Below, piece after piece: positions 1 to 7,724 of a stretch of 22,138 bases of DNA. The first letter of the stretch is position 1. Each line of letters starts with the position of its first letter. The notes under the pieces were generated by a model, which saw nothing but the letters and a program-made list of their open reading frames with translations, was not told the origin of the DNA and made no database searches. Source of the DNA: an uncultured Clostridium sp. Lineage in GTDB: Bacteria > Bacillota > Clostridia > TANB77 > CAG-508. The stretch is taken from assembly GCA_905213875.1 (NCBI GenBank), contig CAJMJN010000024.1:1-22138 (forward strand), read 5' to 3'. Position numbers and translations under genes: made by a program.

Positions 1-1117
1 CACAAACACTTCCACTATCTTCATATCTAAAGTCATGTGCTAATTCTCCAATTCTTATTGGTAAATCTCTATATGAACGCATTTTGTTTTTGTATATTAA
101 CATATGATGTGGACAGTTCATTGGTCTTAATACCATTTCTTCATTATCCATTTTCATAACAGGGAACATATCTTCTTTGTAGTGGTCCCAGTGTCCTGAA
201 ACTTTATATAATTCTGTATTTGCAAGTGATGGTGTGTATACATGTTGATATCCCATTTCTATTTCTTTATCTTGAATATATCTTTCTAATAATCTTCTAA
301 CAGTCGCACCATTTGGTAAATACATTGGTAATCCAGAACCAACTAATGGACTTGTCATAAATAGTTCTAACTCTTTGCCTAATTTTCTGTGATCACGTGC
401 ACGAGCTTCTTCTAATTTTTGCATATATTCATCCATTTGGCTTGCTTTCGGGAATGATATAGCATAAATTCTTTGCAACATTTTATTATGTTCATCACCT
501 CTCCAGTATGCTCCAGAAGATGATAATATTTTAACAACTTTTACTTTTCCTGTACTCTCTAAATGTGGTCCTGCACATAAGTCTGTAAAATCTCCTTGTT
601 TATAAAAGCTAATCTCTTCCCCATCGGCTAAATCATTAATTAATTCTTGCTTATATGGTTGGTCTTTCATTAGTTCTAAAGCTTTTTCTTTAGGTAAAGA
701 AAATCTTTCTATTGCTAAATTTTCTTTTATTATTTTTTTCATTTCTTCTTCTATTTTTGATTTATCTTCTTCTGTAAATGGTTTTTCTACATCAAAATCA
801 TAATAAAATCCATTTTCTATTGATGGACCAATTGCAAATTTTACGTTTGGAAATAATCTGCTAACAGCTTGTGCCATAATATGTGATGTTGTATGCCAAT
901 AAGCTTTTTTTCCGTCTAAGTCATCTTCTTTAAAAGTATGTATAACAATTTCACAATCTTCATTAATTTCATGTCTTAAATCCTTGACTTTACCATTTAC
1001 ACTTCCACATGTTGCATTTCTTGCAAGCCCTTCACTTATTTTTTTTGCAACATCTAAAATAGTACTTCCTTGTTCTACCTCTAATATAGAACCATCTGTT
1101 AATTTTACTTTGACCAT
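1..1117 (-). CDS. thrS: Threonine--tRNA ligase, 5' part (runs off the window)
   Basis: Class II aminoacyl-tRNA synthetase that charges tRNA-Thr in the cytoplasm. About 372 N-terminal codons are present and the C-terminal half lies outside the window. Reading from the ATG, I see a TGS domain (about residues 1-62), then the editing/SAD domain with the HTTSH and DLCAGPH metal-binding motifs, then the start of the catalytic core with LRPMNCPHH, whose Cys is a zinc ligand in this family. The start is supported by AAGGAGGT about 7 bases upstream. The reading frame is open throughout. The only CGG string I saw in it is split across codons (GAC GGA). Transcription should be controlled by the T-box leader directly upstream. 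Identification is certain on motif content. Confidence 0.97.
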   Translation of the reverse strand, partial: MVKVKLTDGSILEVEQGSTILDVAKKISEGLARNATCGSVNGKVKDLRHEINEDCEIVIHTFKEDDLDGKKAYWHTTSHIMAQAVSRLFPNVKFAIGPSIENGFYYDFDVEKPFTEEDKSKIEEEMKKIIKENLAIERFSLPKEKALELMKDQPYKQELINDLADGEEISFYKQGDFTDLCAGPHLESTGKVKVVKILSSSGAYWRGDEHNKMLQRIYAISFPKASQMDEYMQKLEEARARDHRKLGKELELFMTSPLVGSGLPMYLPNGATVRRLLERYIQDKEIEMGYQHVYTPSLANTELYKVSGHWDHYKEDMFPVMKMDNEEMVLRPMNCPHHMLIYKNKMRSYRDLPIRIGELAHDFRYEDSGSVC

Positions 1118-1159
1118 TTTAAAACCTCCTTGAAATCTATTGTATAACTTTTCTAACAT

Positions 1160-1400
1160 ATAAAAAGCACTCCCAATAGACATTTTTATAATATCTATAG
1201 GAGTGCATATATACACGGTTCCATCCTATTTTTTACTTAATTAAAAGATTTTAACGTATCTTACTCGTCTAGCTTATTCACTAGAAACTAAAAGAGTTAG
1301 TTTTCAAATAGGTTTTCTTTAATTGGTTTTCAGCCTATGACCAATTTTCTCTGTGAAAGCAATTTCTATTTTACTCTTCTCTCATCGTTTTTGTCTTATG
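1160..1400 (-). promoter_or_regulatory. T-box riboswitch (threonine) in the thrS leader
   Basis: This fills most of the gene-free stretch between thrS and the tRNA. On the minus strand I see a Stem I region with an AAGAGT/ACTCTT base helix and an inner AATTGGT/ACCAATT hairpin. Further on is a T-box core, GGATGGAACCGTG (about 1213-1226), and then a terminator hairpin with GCACTCC/GGGAGTGC arms and a T-run (about 1162-1206). The UGGA bulge would pair with an uncharged tRNA ending UCCA. Candidate specifier codons are ACT (1299-1301), placed as GAA-A-ACT-A next to the base helix, or ACC (1311-1313). Both are Thr codons. T-boxes sense uncharged tRNA and switch a terminator to an antiterminator. 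Placement beside thrS makes the call firm; the exact specifier is inferred. Confidence 0.92.
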
Positions 1401-1405
1401 TTAAT

Positions 1406-1434
1406 AGTTTAATATCTTTTTTATAAAAAGTCAA
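1406..1434 (-). promoter_or_regulatory. Probable sigma-A promoter of thrS
   Basis: TTGACT (1429-1434) and TAAACT (1406-1411) on the minus strand are separated by 17 bases, just upstream of the T-box leader. Confidence 0.6.
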
Positions 1435-1443
1435 TAGAAATTA

Positions 1444-1472
1444 TTTACTTTTTCATTTTATTATTGTATAAT
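1444..1472 (+). promoter_or_regulatory. Probable sigma-A promoter of tRNA-Thr
   Basis: TTTACT (1444-1449), a 17-base spacer and a perfect TATAAT (1467-1472) lie 14 bases before the first base of the tRNA. Confidence 0.7.
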
Positions 1473-1486
1473 TTTTAAAGTTTCAT

Positions 1487-1562
1487 GCCTGTATAGCTCA
1501 GTTGGTAGAGTGCTACCTTGGTAAGGTAGAGGTCACGGGTTCAATTCCCGTTGTAGGCTCCA
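1487..1562 (+). tRNA. tRNA-Thr, anticodon GGT
   Basis: A 76-base cloverleaf. The acceptor arm is GCCTGTA/TGTAGGC, with two G-T pairs. The anticodon arm CTACC/GGTAG closes the loop TTGGTAA with anticodon GGT, and the T arm is ACGGG/CCCGT. The discriminator base is T, followed by an encoded CCA. It reads the Thr codons ACC and ACT. It is divergent from thrS and is a plausible ligand of the thrS T-box, because its UCCA end complements the UGGA of the T-box. Confidence 0.97.
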
Positions 1563-1598
1563 TAAAAAAAGCTTCAGTATTTACTGAAGCTCTTTTTT
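1563..1598. terminator. Bidirectional terminator between tRNA-Thr and the Spo0A-domain gene
   Basis: Perfect 10-bp arms AGCTTCAGTA (1570-1579) and TACTGAAGCT (1582-1591) have a TT loop, with a T-run on the plus strand and an A-run (T-run on minus) at the other side. The stop codon and last codons of the convergent Spo0A-domain gene lie inside the stem. Confidence 0.9.
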
Positions 1599-2069
1599 GG
1601 AGTTTATATAATCTACAATAGTATATATGAACTCTGAATTAGTGGGTTTTCCTCTTTTTGGACTAGTACAACTATAGAAATACTTTTCTAGGGTATCTAA
1701 GTTTCCTTTATTCCACGCCGTTTCGATAGCATGCCTTATAGCTCTTTCTACTCTTTGTGGTGTTGTGTTATAAATTTTTGCTATTTTGGGATATACATTT
1801 TTTGTCATCAACAAATTTAACTTGTCATCTTGTTCGAAAACATATAGTATTGCAGATTTCAAATATGTATATCCTTTTATATTTGGTGCAATTCCTAATT
1901 CTTTTAAGATAATTGATATCTGTTCCCCCTTCTTTTGCTCATAGTTGACATTTTCTTCCTGTACAATAGATGTGTTTTCTACATTATCGAGCACTTCTTC
2001 TAAATTGCTCGATATTCTCCGTAAATCATCTAAAATACTTTCTAATGTTTCTTTCTCTACTGTTGTCAT
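1581..2069 (-). CDS. Stand-alone Spo0A C-terminal (DNA-binding) domain protein
   Basis: A 162-residue protein whose residues about 50-155 match the Spo0A output domain. They include the very conserved recognition-helix segment RVERAIRHAIETAW and the downstream GKPTNSEFI motif. The Spo0A receiver domain with its phosphorylatable Asp is absent. A short, Glu-rich, probably coiled-coil N-terminus (about residues 1-35) takes its place. An earlier in-frame ATG exists at 2084, but GGAGGGAG sits 6-8 bases before the ATG at 2069, so I use that one. It lies downstream of sigH but has its own consensus promoter and palindromes, and it ends in the terminator shared with tRNA-Thr. It probably binds 0A-box-like DNA without phosphorelay control, as a competitor or constitutive regulator; this is inference. 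Codon 17 is CGG (2019-2021), the only in-frame sense CGG I found outside the 12.6-16.9 kb insertion. A +1 shift there would end translation within a few codons. Confidence 0.88.
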   Translation of the reverse strand: MTTVEKETLESILDDLRRISSNLEEVLDNVENTSIVQEENVNYEQKKGEQISIILKELGIAPNIKGYTYLKSAILYVFEQDDKLNLLMTKNVYPKIAKIYNTTPQRVERAIRHAIETAWNKGNLDTLEKYFYSCTSPKRGKPTNSEFIYTIVDYINSKKELQ

Positions 2070-2092
2070 ACGTACTCCCTCCATGCTTAATA

Positions 2093-2115
2093 ATACTTGT
2101 ATTGTTTACAAGTAT
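2093..2115. promoter_or_regulatory. Inverted repeat at the start of the Spo0A-domain transcript
   Basis: Perfect 9-bp arms ATACTTGTA / TACAAGTAT flank a 5-base centre (TTGTT). The repeat covers the expected transcription start, directly downstream of the -10 box. It could be an operator or a 5'-end RNA hairpin. Confidence 0.6.
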
Positions 2116-2144
2116 ATTATATATCTTTTTTCATTTTTTGTCAA
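2116..2144 (-). promoter_or_regulatory. Perfect sigma-A promoter of the Spo0A-domain gene
   Basis: TTGACA (2139-2144), exactly 17 bases, then TATAAT (2116-2121) on the minus strand. The -35 box abuts the sigH stop codon. It also forms one arm of a second palindrome, TGTCAA-TTA-TTGACA (2139-2153), so a repressor could sit on the -35. Confidence 0.85.
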
Positions 2145-2795
2145 TTATTGACATATTCTTCCATTCAATATATTTTTTATTGCTTTCTTCCTTATTCTTT
2201 GTATTGCATTATCTACTGATTTTACTGGTGTATCAAGTCTTTCTGCTATAGCATTATAACTCTCACCATTTAAATAACTATTTAAAACTTTTTTCTCAAA
2301 ATCACTTAAATTTTTATTTACTGCATTTTCAACTTCATTATACTGTTCCCTTTTCATTATTGTTTCTAAAGGGTCTTCTATGGTCTTACTATTAAATGTT
2401 TCTAGTAATTCTACACTATCATCTTCATTATTGTCATATGCAGCTGTGTTTAGAGATAAATAAGAATTAAGTGGTTGATGCTTTTGCCTGTTAGATGTCT
2501 TTATTGCTGTTATTAATTGTCTTTCAATACATATGTTTGCAAATGATTTAAATGAACTTTGCATCTCAGAATTATAGCTCTTTATTGCCTTAAACAAACC
2601 TATCATTCCTTCTTGTATAGTGTCTTCTCGTTCTGCTCCTATTATAAAATATTTTCCTACTTTTGAGTTCACTAAATCTTTATATTTTTCTAATAAAAAT
2701 ACTAAAGCTTCTTCATTACCATTTTTTATTTCATCTATTATTTGTTCATCTGTTAATTTGTGATATTTACTTATTGTAAATTCGTTTTTTTGCAT
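2145..2795 (-). CDS. sigH: RNA polymerase sigma-H factor (sporulation/stationary phase)
   Basis: A 216-residue sigma-70-family protein of the usual SigH length. Region 2 shows the segment AEREDTIQEGMIGLFKAIKS, followed by SFKSFANICIERQLITAIKT and the SigH-typical NRQKHQPLNSYLSL. Region 4 near the C-terminus has an HTH (SYNAIAERLDTPVKSVDNAI). SigH directs core RNA polymerase to early sporulation promoters, in model species including spo0A. The start at 2795 follows GGAGGT at 2806-2811, a slightly long spacing. The gene has its own consensus sigma-A promoter. The Spo0A-domain gene follows directly, which is not the usual sigH neighbourhood as I know it. Confidence 0.93.
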   Translation of the reverse strand: MQKNEFTISKYHKLTDEQIIDEIKNGNEEALVFLLEKYKDLVNSKVGKYFIIGAEREDTIQEGMIGLFKAIKSYNSEMQSSFKSFANICIERQLITAIKTSNRQKHQPLNSYLSLNTAAYDNNEDDSVELLETFNSKTIEDPLETIMKREQYNEVENAVNKNLSDFEKKVLNSYLNGESYNAIAERLDTPVKSVDNAIQRIRKKAIKNILNGRICQ

Positions 2796-2828
2796 CTGTC
2801 AAAATACCTCCAAATGTGCTTTTTTAGT

Positions 2829-2857
2829 ATTATATATGTCATTTTTTTTATTGTCAA
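2829..2857 (-). promoter_or_regulatory. Perfect sigma-A promoter of sigH
   Basis: TTGACA (2852-2857), 17-base spacer, TATAAT (2829-2834) on the minus strand, about 34 bases upstream of the start codon. Confidence 0.85.
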
Positions 2858-2896
2858 GAATTAATATACTATAAATTCAATATTTATACAAATAAT

Positions 2897-2933
2897 AAAA
2901 GTCATCTTAAACTTAGTGCTTAAAATGACTTTT
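2897..2933. terminator. Terminator downstream of the GH18 gene
   Basis: AAAAGTCAT(C/T)TTAA arms flank a 9-base loop. The one internal mismatch becomes a G-U pair on the minus-strand RNA, and a U-rich tail follows on that strand. Confidence 0.8.
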
Positions 2934-2939
2934 ACATAA

Positions 2940-4676
2940 TTAATTATTTAATTCATTTTTGAACATAGTCCATATATCATCATATGCCATATTAGCCTCC
3001 CATGAAGCGATTCCTGCTAAATTGTTTTCTTTCATTAATGATATTTTTGCTTTTAAAGAATCTATATCTTCTATCCAAATTTGTTTTGTATTATTTCCTG
3101 ATGAAAATGTTACATAGTTTTGTTTTAGTTCATCATTCCATTGTTTAGTTATTCCATCCGGTATTGCCGCTTCTGTATTTTTTATGCTTAATGAATTATT
3201 GCTAATAACTTTCCCATCTGAATTAGTTGTCCAAATTCTTGTATATAAAGGTACAGCTAAAATTAACTTATTTGGATTAATTTCTTCTGTTTGTAAAAAC
3301 TTAACTAAATTTAATTTAACCCAATTATATCCTGCAGTTGTTCCAGGTTTTGTACTTGAACTTCCATTTTGGTCATATGCCATAAATATTGTATAATCTG
3401 CTACATTTCCTATTACGTGCCTGTCAAAACACATTGACCATGTATCTCCACCATCTGGAGCTGTAACATCAACAGAAAGAACCATTCCAATTTCCTTTAA
3501 ACGAGGTTCTAATTCAATTATAAATCTTGAATACATATCTTTATCTTCTGATTTCATATTTTCAAAATCTATATTGATACCATCCAACTCATATTCTACA
3601 CACTTATTTACTATACTTTCAATAAGCTTTTTACGTTTTTCATAATCATTCATAATATTTGAGGTTATATTTAAACTTTTGTTTGCTGCAACTCCATTGG
3701 AAACCATTGGCCATATTTTATATCCATTGTTTTTTGCCCATTTTATATATGCTTTTCCTGAATCTCCTATATTCTCTTTTAAATCCCCATTTGTATCTAA
3801 GTAGAAAAATGCTGGTGATACAACATTGATTCCATCTATTGTTGTTCCTTCTCTATTTGGAGCATTAACATATTCTGAATAATAATCCCAAGTTAAATTA
3901 ACTTTTCCAGAAATTTGTTTTTCTTCATCCATATTCTCTCTTATTAAAAATTCATTTTCTATCTTATTTGTTTTTATAATTCCAAGTTTTCCATTAGCTG
4001 TTCTTATTTTTGTATATCCTTTGTCTGAAGAAACTACTATAACAGCATCACCTTTTTTTACTCTATCTACAGTTTTAGCTATAAAATTACTTGATGCTTT
4101 CACTGCACAATTACTATTTACTATTGCTCTTTTTTGTTCTCTTTCCAATGAGTCCATTGTAACAATATTAGATTCTTTTATATCTGATATTTCTATATTA
4201 TATACATCTGTCATTTCTGATATAGGAAGATATATTTGTCCATCTTTTTCAATTGCATGTGCTGATATTTGCTTATCAGAGCCATTAATATTTATTTCAT
4301 TTTCATCAAAACCAATTTCTGCAATTTTTTTATCATATGTTGTTACTATTTTTTCTGTCTTTTCATCTTGGTAAATGTATTTATCAAAAAAGTTTGATAT
4401 GTCTTGTTTAGATAAATATATAATATCATCTTCTATTAATACCTTTTGTTTTAAACTAGAAGTTACATTCTTATTATTTATTATTAAATTTGTGGTTTTA
4501 TTATTATCAATTATTACAAAATCATTTACTATCATTGCTATAATAGCTAGTATAATTATTGCTAAAATTGTTAAGAAACATTTTTTAATTTTTCTTTTCT
4601 TTATTTCTACTTCTTTTCTTGTTAATCTTCTTTTTTTATTACTTTCTTTTGTTAATACTCTTTTACCTTTTCCCAT
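2940..4676 (-). CDS. Membrane-anchored GH18-family glycoside hydrolase with stalk and SH3-like domains
   Basis: A 578-residue protein. Residues 1-32 are Lys/Arg-rich and cytoplasmic, and about 33-56 form one membrane segment. About 60-175 resemble the copper-amine-oxidase-N-like stalk domain (IYLPISEMTDVYNI). About 185-240 look like a bacterial SH3 repeat. About 255-575 form a GH18 barrel carrying DGINIDFE at 365-372. That matches the GH18 DxxDxDxE signature, with E372 as the expected acid/base. GH18 proteins of this layout in spore-formers act on peptidoglycan, including spore cortex (SleL/YaaH-type), so an N-acetylglucosaminidase role at the cell surface or in the spore is likely; the substrate is not proven. 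Its ATG is 1 base past the stop of the upstream yihY-like gene, with GAGGAA inside that gene's end, so the two are translationally linked. Confidence 0.85.
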   Translation of the reverse strand: MGKGKRVLTKESNKKRRLTRKEVEIKKRKIKKCFLTILAIIILAIIAMIVNDFVIIDNNKTTNLIINNKNVTSSLKQKVLIEDDIIYLSKQDISNFFDKYIYQDEKTEKIVTTYDKKIAEIGFDENEININGSDKQISAHAIEKDGQIYLPISEMTDVYNIEISDIKESNIVTMDSLEREQKRAIVNSNCAVKASSNFIAKTVDRVKKGDAVIVVSSDKGYTKIRTANGKLGIIKTNKIENEFLIRENMDEEKQISGKVNLTWDYYSEYVNAPNREGTTIDGINVVSPAFFYLDTNGDLKENIGDSGKAYIKWAKNNGYKIWPMVSNGVAANKSLNITSNIMNDYEKRKKLIESIVNKCVEYELDGINIDFENMKSEDKDMYSRFIIELEPRLKEIGMVLSVDVTAPDGGDTWSMCFDRHVIGNVADYTIFMAYDQNGSSSTKPGTTAGYNWVKLNLVKFLQTEEINPNKLILAVPLYTRIWTTNSDGKVISNNSLSIKNTEAAIPDGITKQWNDELKQNYVTFSSGNNTKQIWIEDIDSLKAKISLMKENNLAGIASWEANMAYDDIWTMFKNELNN

Positions 4677-4677
4677 T

Positions 4678-5523
4678 TTATTCCTCTTTTCCTTTTCTAC
4701 TGTTTATTAATTTATTAAATTCTGCTCCTAAAAATAATGTATAGAAACAAGAATATGTCCACATCATAATTAACATTAATGTTGTTAAACTTCCATATGT
4801 TATAGAAAATCCTTTAAATATATACAAATATTTTGAAAATACAAATGATATTACATTTAAGGCTATTGCTCCAAATATTGCACCATAAATTTGACTTCTT
4901 AAAGTAACTTTTTTTCTTCCAACAAATTTATATAAGATTAAAAATATTATAAATGTAGAAAATATTAATACCGCTTCTGTAAAAATCATTGAAAACCAAT
5001 TGTAATTTTCAAATTGTTCAAAATATCTCTGTGCTATTTCTCTTAAACTATTTCCAAAAACTAAAACAGTTAAACCTATTCCTATTAAAAATATAAACAC
5101 AATAGTTTGTACAATTGATTTTAATCTTAAATATATATATGATGATGTTATTTTATTTTCTTCTGTGTTATATATTGTATGCAATCCTTTTGTTAATGCA
5201 AATAATCCTCTCCCTGCAGATAGTAAAGTAAATATTAATGATATCGATATTGTTCCTATAGATTTCGAATATACCTCTTGTACAATTTCTAAAACCATTT
5301 GGCTCATACTAAATGGGATTAATCTTGATATAGCTTCAAACAATGAGTCTGGCTTTATTCCTGTATATTGTATTAATGTTATAACTAATATTATAAAAGG
5401 TATAAATGATAATATAGTATAATATGAACATTGTGCTGATGATTCACTGATATGATCTTTATTCATATTATCAGTTAATTCTTCTAACATTTTATATCTT
5501 TTTAATAATTTTTGTTTATTCAT
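4678..5523 (-). CDS. YihY/BrkB-family (UPF0761) integral membrane protein
   Basis: A 281-residue hydrophobic protein with about six membrane segments. It has the family signatures SESSAQCSYYTILSFIPF near residue 27, a glycine-containing SAGRGLFALTKGLHTIYN stretch near residue 102, and the C-terminal SITYGSLTTLMLIMMWTY. The family is often annotated as ribonuclease BN or virulence factor BrkB by history, but its biochemical role is not settled. It is probably cotranscribed with the GH18 gene that follows one base later. The Shine-Dalgarno site is weak (AAAGAAAGAG). The 91 bases upstream (5524-5614) hold only AT-rich sequence with TATAAAAAT-like strings and no clear promoter. Confidence 0.88.
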   Translation of the reverse strand: MNKQKLLKRYKMLEELTDNMNKDHISESSAQCSYYTILSFIPFIILVITLIQYTGIKPDSLFEAISRLIPFSMSQMVLEIVQEVYSKSIGTISISLIFTLLSAGRGLFALTKGLHTIYNTEENKITSSYIYLRLKSIVQTIVFIFLIGIGLTVLVFGNSLREIAQRYFEQFENYNWFSMIFTEAVLIFSTFIIFLILYKFVGRKKVTLRSQIYGAIFGAIALNVISFVFSKYLYIFKGFSITYGSLTTLMLIMMWTYSCFYTLFLGAEFNKLINSRKGKEE

Positions 5524-5614
5524 AAATAAAATTATCTCTTTCTTTAAATTTTAATTACTATTTATATTTTTATATCATATCTTATAAAAAATTCATAGTG
5601 TTTGGAACTTTTAA

Positions 5615-6848
5615 TTATTGTTTTATTTCATATTTTTGGCTCACTTCATTTAGTTCTAAAGTAACTTTAGATGATAAACAAACTATTGGTCTAAAAGCCA
5701 CTAACTCATTATTATAATAGTATGAACGAACTCTACCATAATAATATACAAGTATAATGTTCTCATTATTAACTGTAGAAGGAGAAGATACCCAATATGC
5801 ATATGCTTTTTCATGTGATGGATCCACAACATATAAATTATTTGTGTCTGCCGAAAGATATCCAGCACTATTGTCTATCAATGTTTTCCATGTTGTTCCT
5901 CCATCCCAACTTATCTGATACCCAGCATATCCACTTCCTGTTGCTCCATCTGTATTTTTATCTCTATCTTCTCCTGTAACCGTATATTTATATTTTCCTT
6001 CAACTTTTGTATGTGTTTGAATATAACTATCATATAACATCTCTAAACTCGGCCCACCTATCGCATACTCTGCATATCCTTGACTATCTTTATATATACT
6101 CCATGCTTCTGTATCTTGCATATATGCCACTGCTTTACCATTATAATATTTTTTATTTAGTTTTGTTGTTTCTCCGTTCAAAAAACGCATTAAAATATTT
6201 ACTATTCATATTTTTCAAGCTATTTCCATAAGTCTTGTCCGCTAATATTCTATCCATTCCACTATATAAATTTACTATATTAAAAAAATGTGCTCTATAT
6301 TGTTTACCATTTAAACAGTTAGAATCATCTCCTGTGAATTTATTTGGTGTATTTTCTGTAGCAACAGTTATTCCATCTTCATTTAATGTTCTTGCATAAG
6401 GAAGTGCTGTATTTTTCACATAACTATCTGCTATTAAATATACATTTTCATCACTTGCATAGAATATTTTCCATTTCACATCTTTATCTGCTTGAATTTC
6501 TTTTTCTTTTGCATCTTTTACTATATAATTTGACACTTCTTTTCCATACGTATTTTTTGCATTTTCTCTAATTTGTTTTGCATTTCCTTTTGTATTATTA
6601 TTTTCTTCATTTTCATTTAAATTTTCACTTGTTATTTTATTTATCTTTGATATAAATTTCTCTAGTATTTCATTTTCATTTTCTAAAGCTTTTTGTGTAT
6701 TATTTTTTGCTTCTCTTGCTTGTTCTATTATTCCACTATTCCCTACTAATATCGCAATTGTTATTCCTGTTATAATTAACAATACTAATATTATTATTAC
6801 CAATCCCACTATAGTAATAGCTTTATTTTCTTTATACATTTTTTTCAT
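5615..6848 (-). CDS. Pilin-like surface/secreted protein, interrupted by a +1 frame change
   Basis: Two overlapping reading frames together give one protein of about 410 residues. The first half begins MKKMYKENKAITIVGLV and has a type IV prepilin-like hydrophobic helix, then GNSGIIEQAREAK. This N-terminus recurs in many Clostridia pseudopilin-like proteins. The usual Glu at +5 is not obvious, and Ala sits where the processing Gly is normally found. The second half has Trp/Tyr-rich segments (YQISWDGGTTWKTLIDN) and ends FRPIVCLSSKVTLEL. The frames join if one C (position 6176 on the minus strand) is skipped: GAA-C-GGA-GAA. I place the start at 6848; ATGs at 6839 and 6866 are alternatives. It may be an extracellular pseudopilin or adhesin. 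The join is inferred from the clean overlap and from two other genes broken the same way. If the break is real and not recoded, this is a pseudogene. Confidence 0.7.
6174..6176 (-). other. CGG +1 frame-change site in the pilin-like gene
   Basis: The zero-frame codon 225 is CGG in the context GAA CGG AGA. Skipping C6176 gives GAA GGA GAA and joins the two halves. Confidence 0.7.
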
Positions 6849-7027
6849 ATTACCTAAAAACTCCATTAAAACTATTTTATAATTAACAATATAACAATTA
6901 TTTATATTTTTTGCAAGTGATATTTTTTTCTTTGCCTTTTCACACATACTTTTTAAGAGTTTTTTACGTTGCATTACTTTTTTATTGCATTTTTATTGCA
7001 TTTCTATTACGTTTTCGAATTTTAAAA

Positions 7028-7061
7028 AAGTTAATACTTAGATATTTCTAAATATTAACTT
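7028..7061 (-). terminator. Terminator of the cotJ operon
   Basis: An AAGTTAATA(T)TTAGA / TCTAA(G)TATTAACTT hairpin with a short loop is followed by a TTTTTT run on the minus strand, 38 bases after the cotJC stop. Confidence 0.85.
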
Positions 7062-7098
7062 CTACAATTTTATTATATTTTTAATTTATTTTTCAGTT

Positions 7099-7723
7099 TC
7101 ATATATTTTCCTCTGAATTTCTATTATTATAACAATTTGTATTATTTATATAAAATTTTCTTTCTGCTAATTTATCTTGAACTCCACGAAGTGCTTCACC
7201 GAATCTTTGAAAATGAACTACTTCTCTTTCTCTTAAGAATCTTAATGGATCAATTACATCTGGATTATCTCTACATAAGTCTATTAATTTTTCATAAGTG
7301 GCTCTTGCCTTTTGCTCTGCTGCTAAGTCTTCTTGTAAATTTGCAATTGGATCACCTTTACATGCTAAACATGTTGCATCAAATGGTACCCCTGATGCTG
7401 ATTGTGGATATACATCAACACCATGGTCTGTGTAATATGCTCCTAATCCTGCTTTTTCTATTTCTTCTATTGATGCATTTTTAGTTAATTGATGAACTAT
7501 AGATCCTACCATTTCAAGATGACCGTAATTCTTCTGTTCCTATATCATTTAAAATTGCCTTAGCTTTTTGATCAGGCATTCCAAACCTTTGACTTAAATA
7601 TCTTAATGATGCTGCAAGTTCTCCATCTGGTCCACCATATTGAGATATTATAACTTTAGCAAGTCTTGGATCTGTACATTTTATATTTATTGGATATTGT
7701 AATAATTTGTTATAACTCCACAT
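7099..7723 (-). CDS. cotJC: Spore coat protein CotJC (manganese-catalase-like), interrupted by a +1 frame change
   Basis: A ferritin-like, manganese-catalase-family protein of the inner spore coat. The two frames combine to about 207 residues: MWSYNKLLQYPI to IGTEEL in the first, and HLEMVGSIVHQL onward in the second. Family members read EELGHLEM here. The sequence reads GAA TTA CGG TCA TCT TGA in frame 0, stopping just after the break. Removing C7525 gives GAA TTA GGT CAT CTT GAA ATG, which is exactly the family sequence. The ExxH metal-ligand motif sits on the break, and the second one (REREVVH) is intact downstream. Start: GGAGGAG 8 bases upstream, 1 base after the cotJB stop. Either the shift is recoded in the cell, or the gene is broken, or the sequence has an error. 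The sites in asnB and the pilin-like gene argue for one common cause. Confidence 0.9.
7523..7525 (-). other. CGG +1 frame-change site in cotJC
   Basis: Zero-frame codon 67 is CGG in the context TTA CGG TCA. Skipping C7525 yields TTA GGT CAT, restoring the conserved Gly-His. Confidence 0.85.
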
Positions 7724-7724
7724 A

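Noticed and set aside
901..925. CGG string within thrS as a fourth frame-change site
   Set aside because: It is split across codons (GAC GGA) and the frame continues correctly. The same holds for CGG strings in mutS, miaB, GH18 and others.
7514..7723. Two separate small genes in the cotJC region
   Set aside because: Together they give one CotJC protein with an exact family match across the junction; the second has no Shine-Dalgarno of its own.
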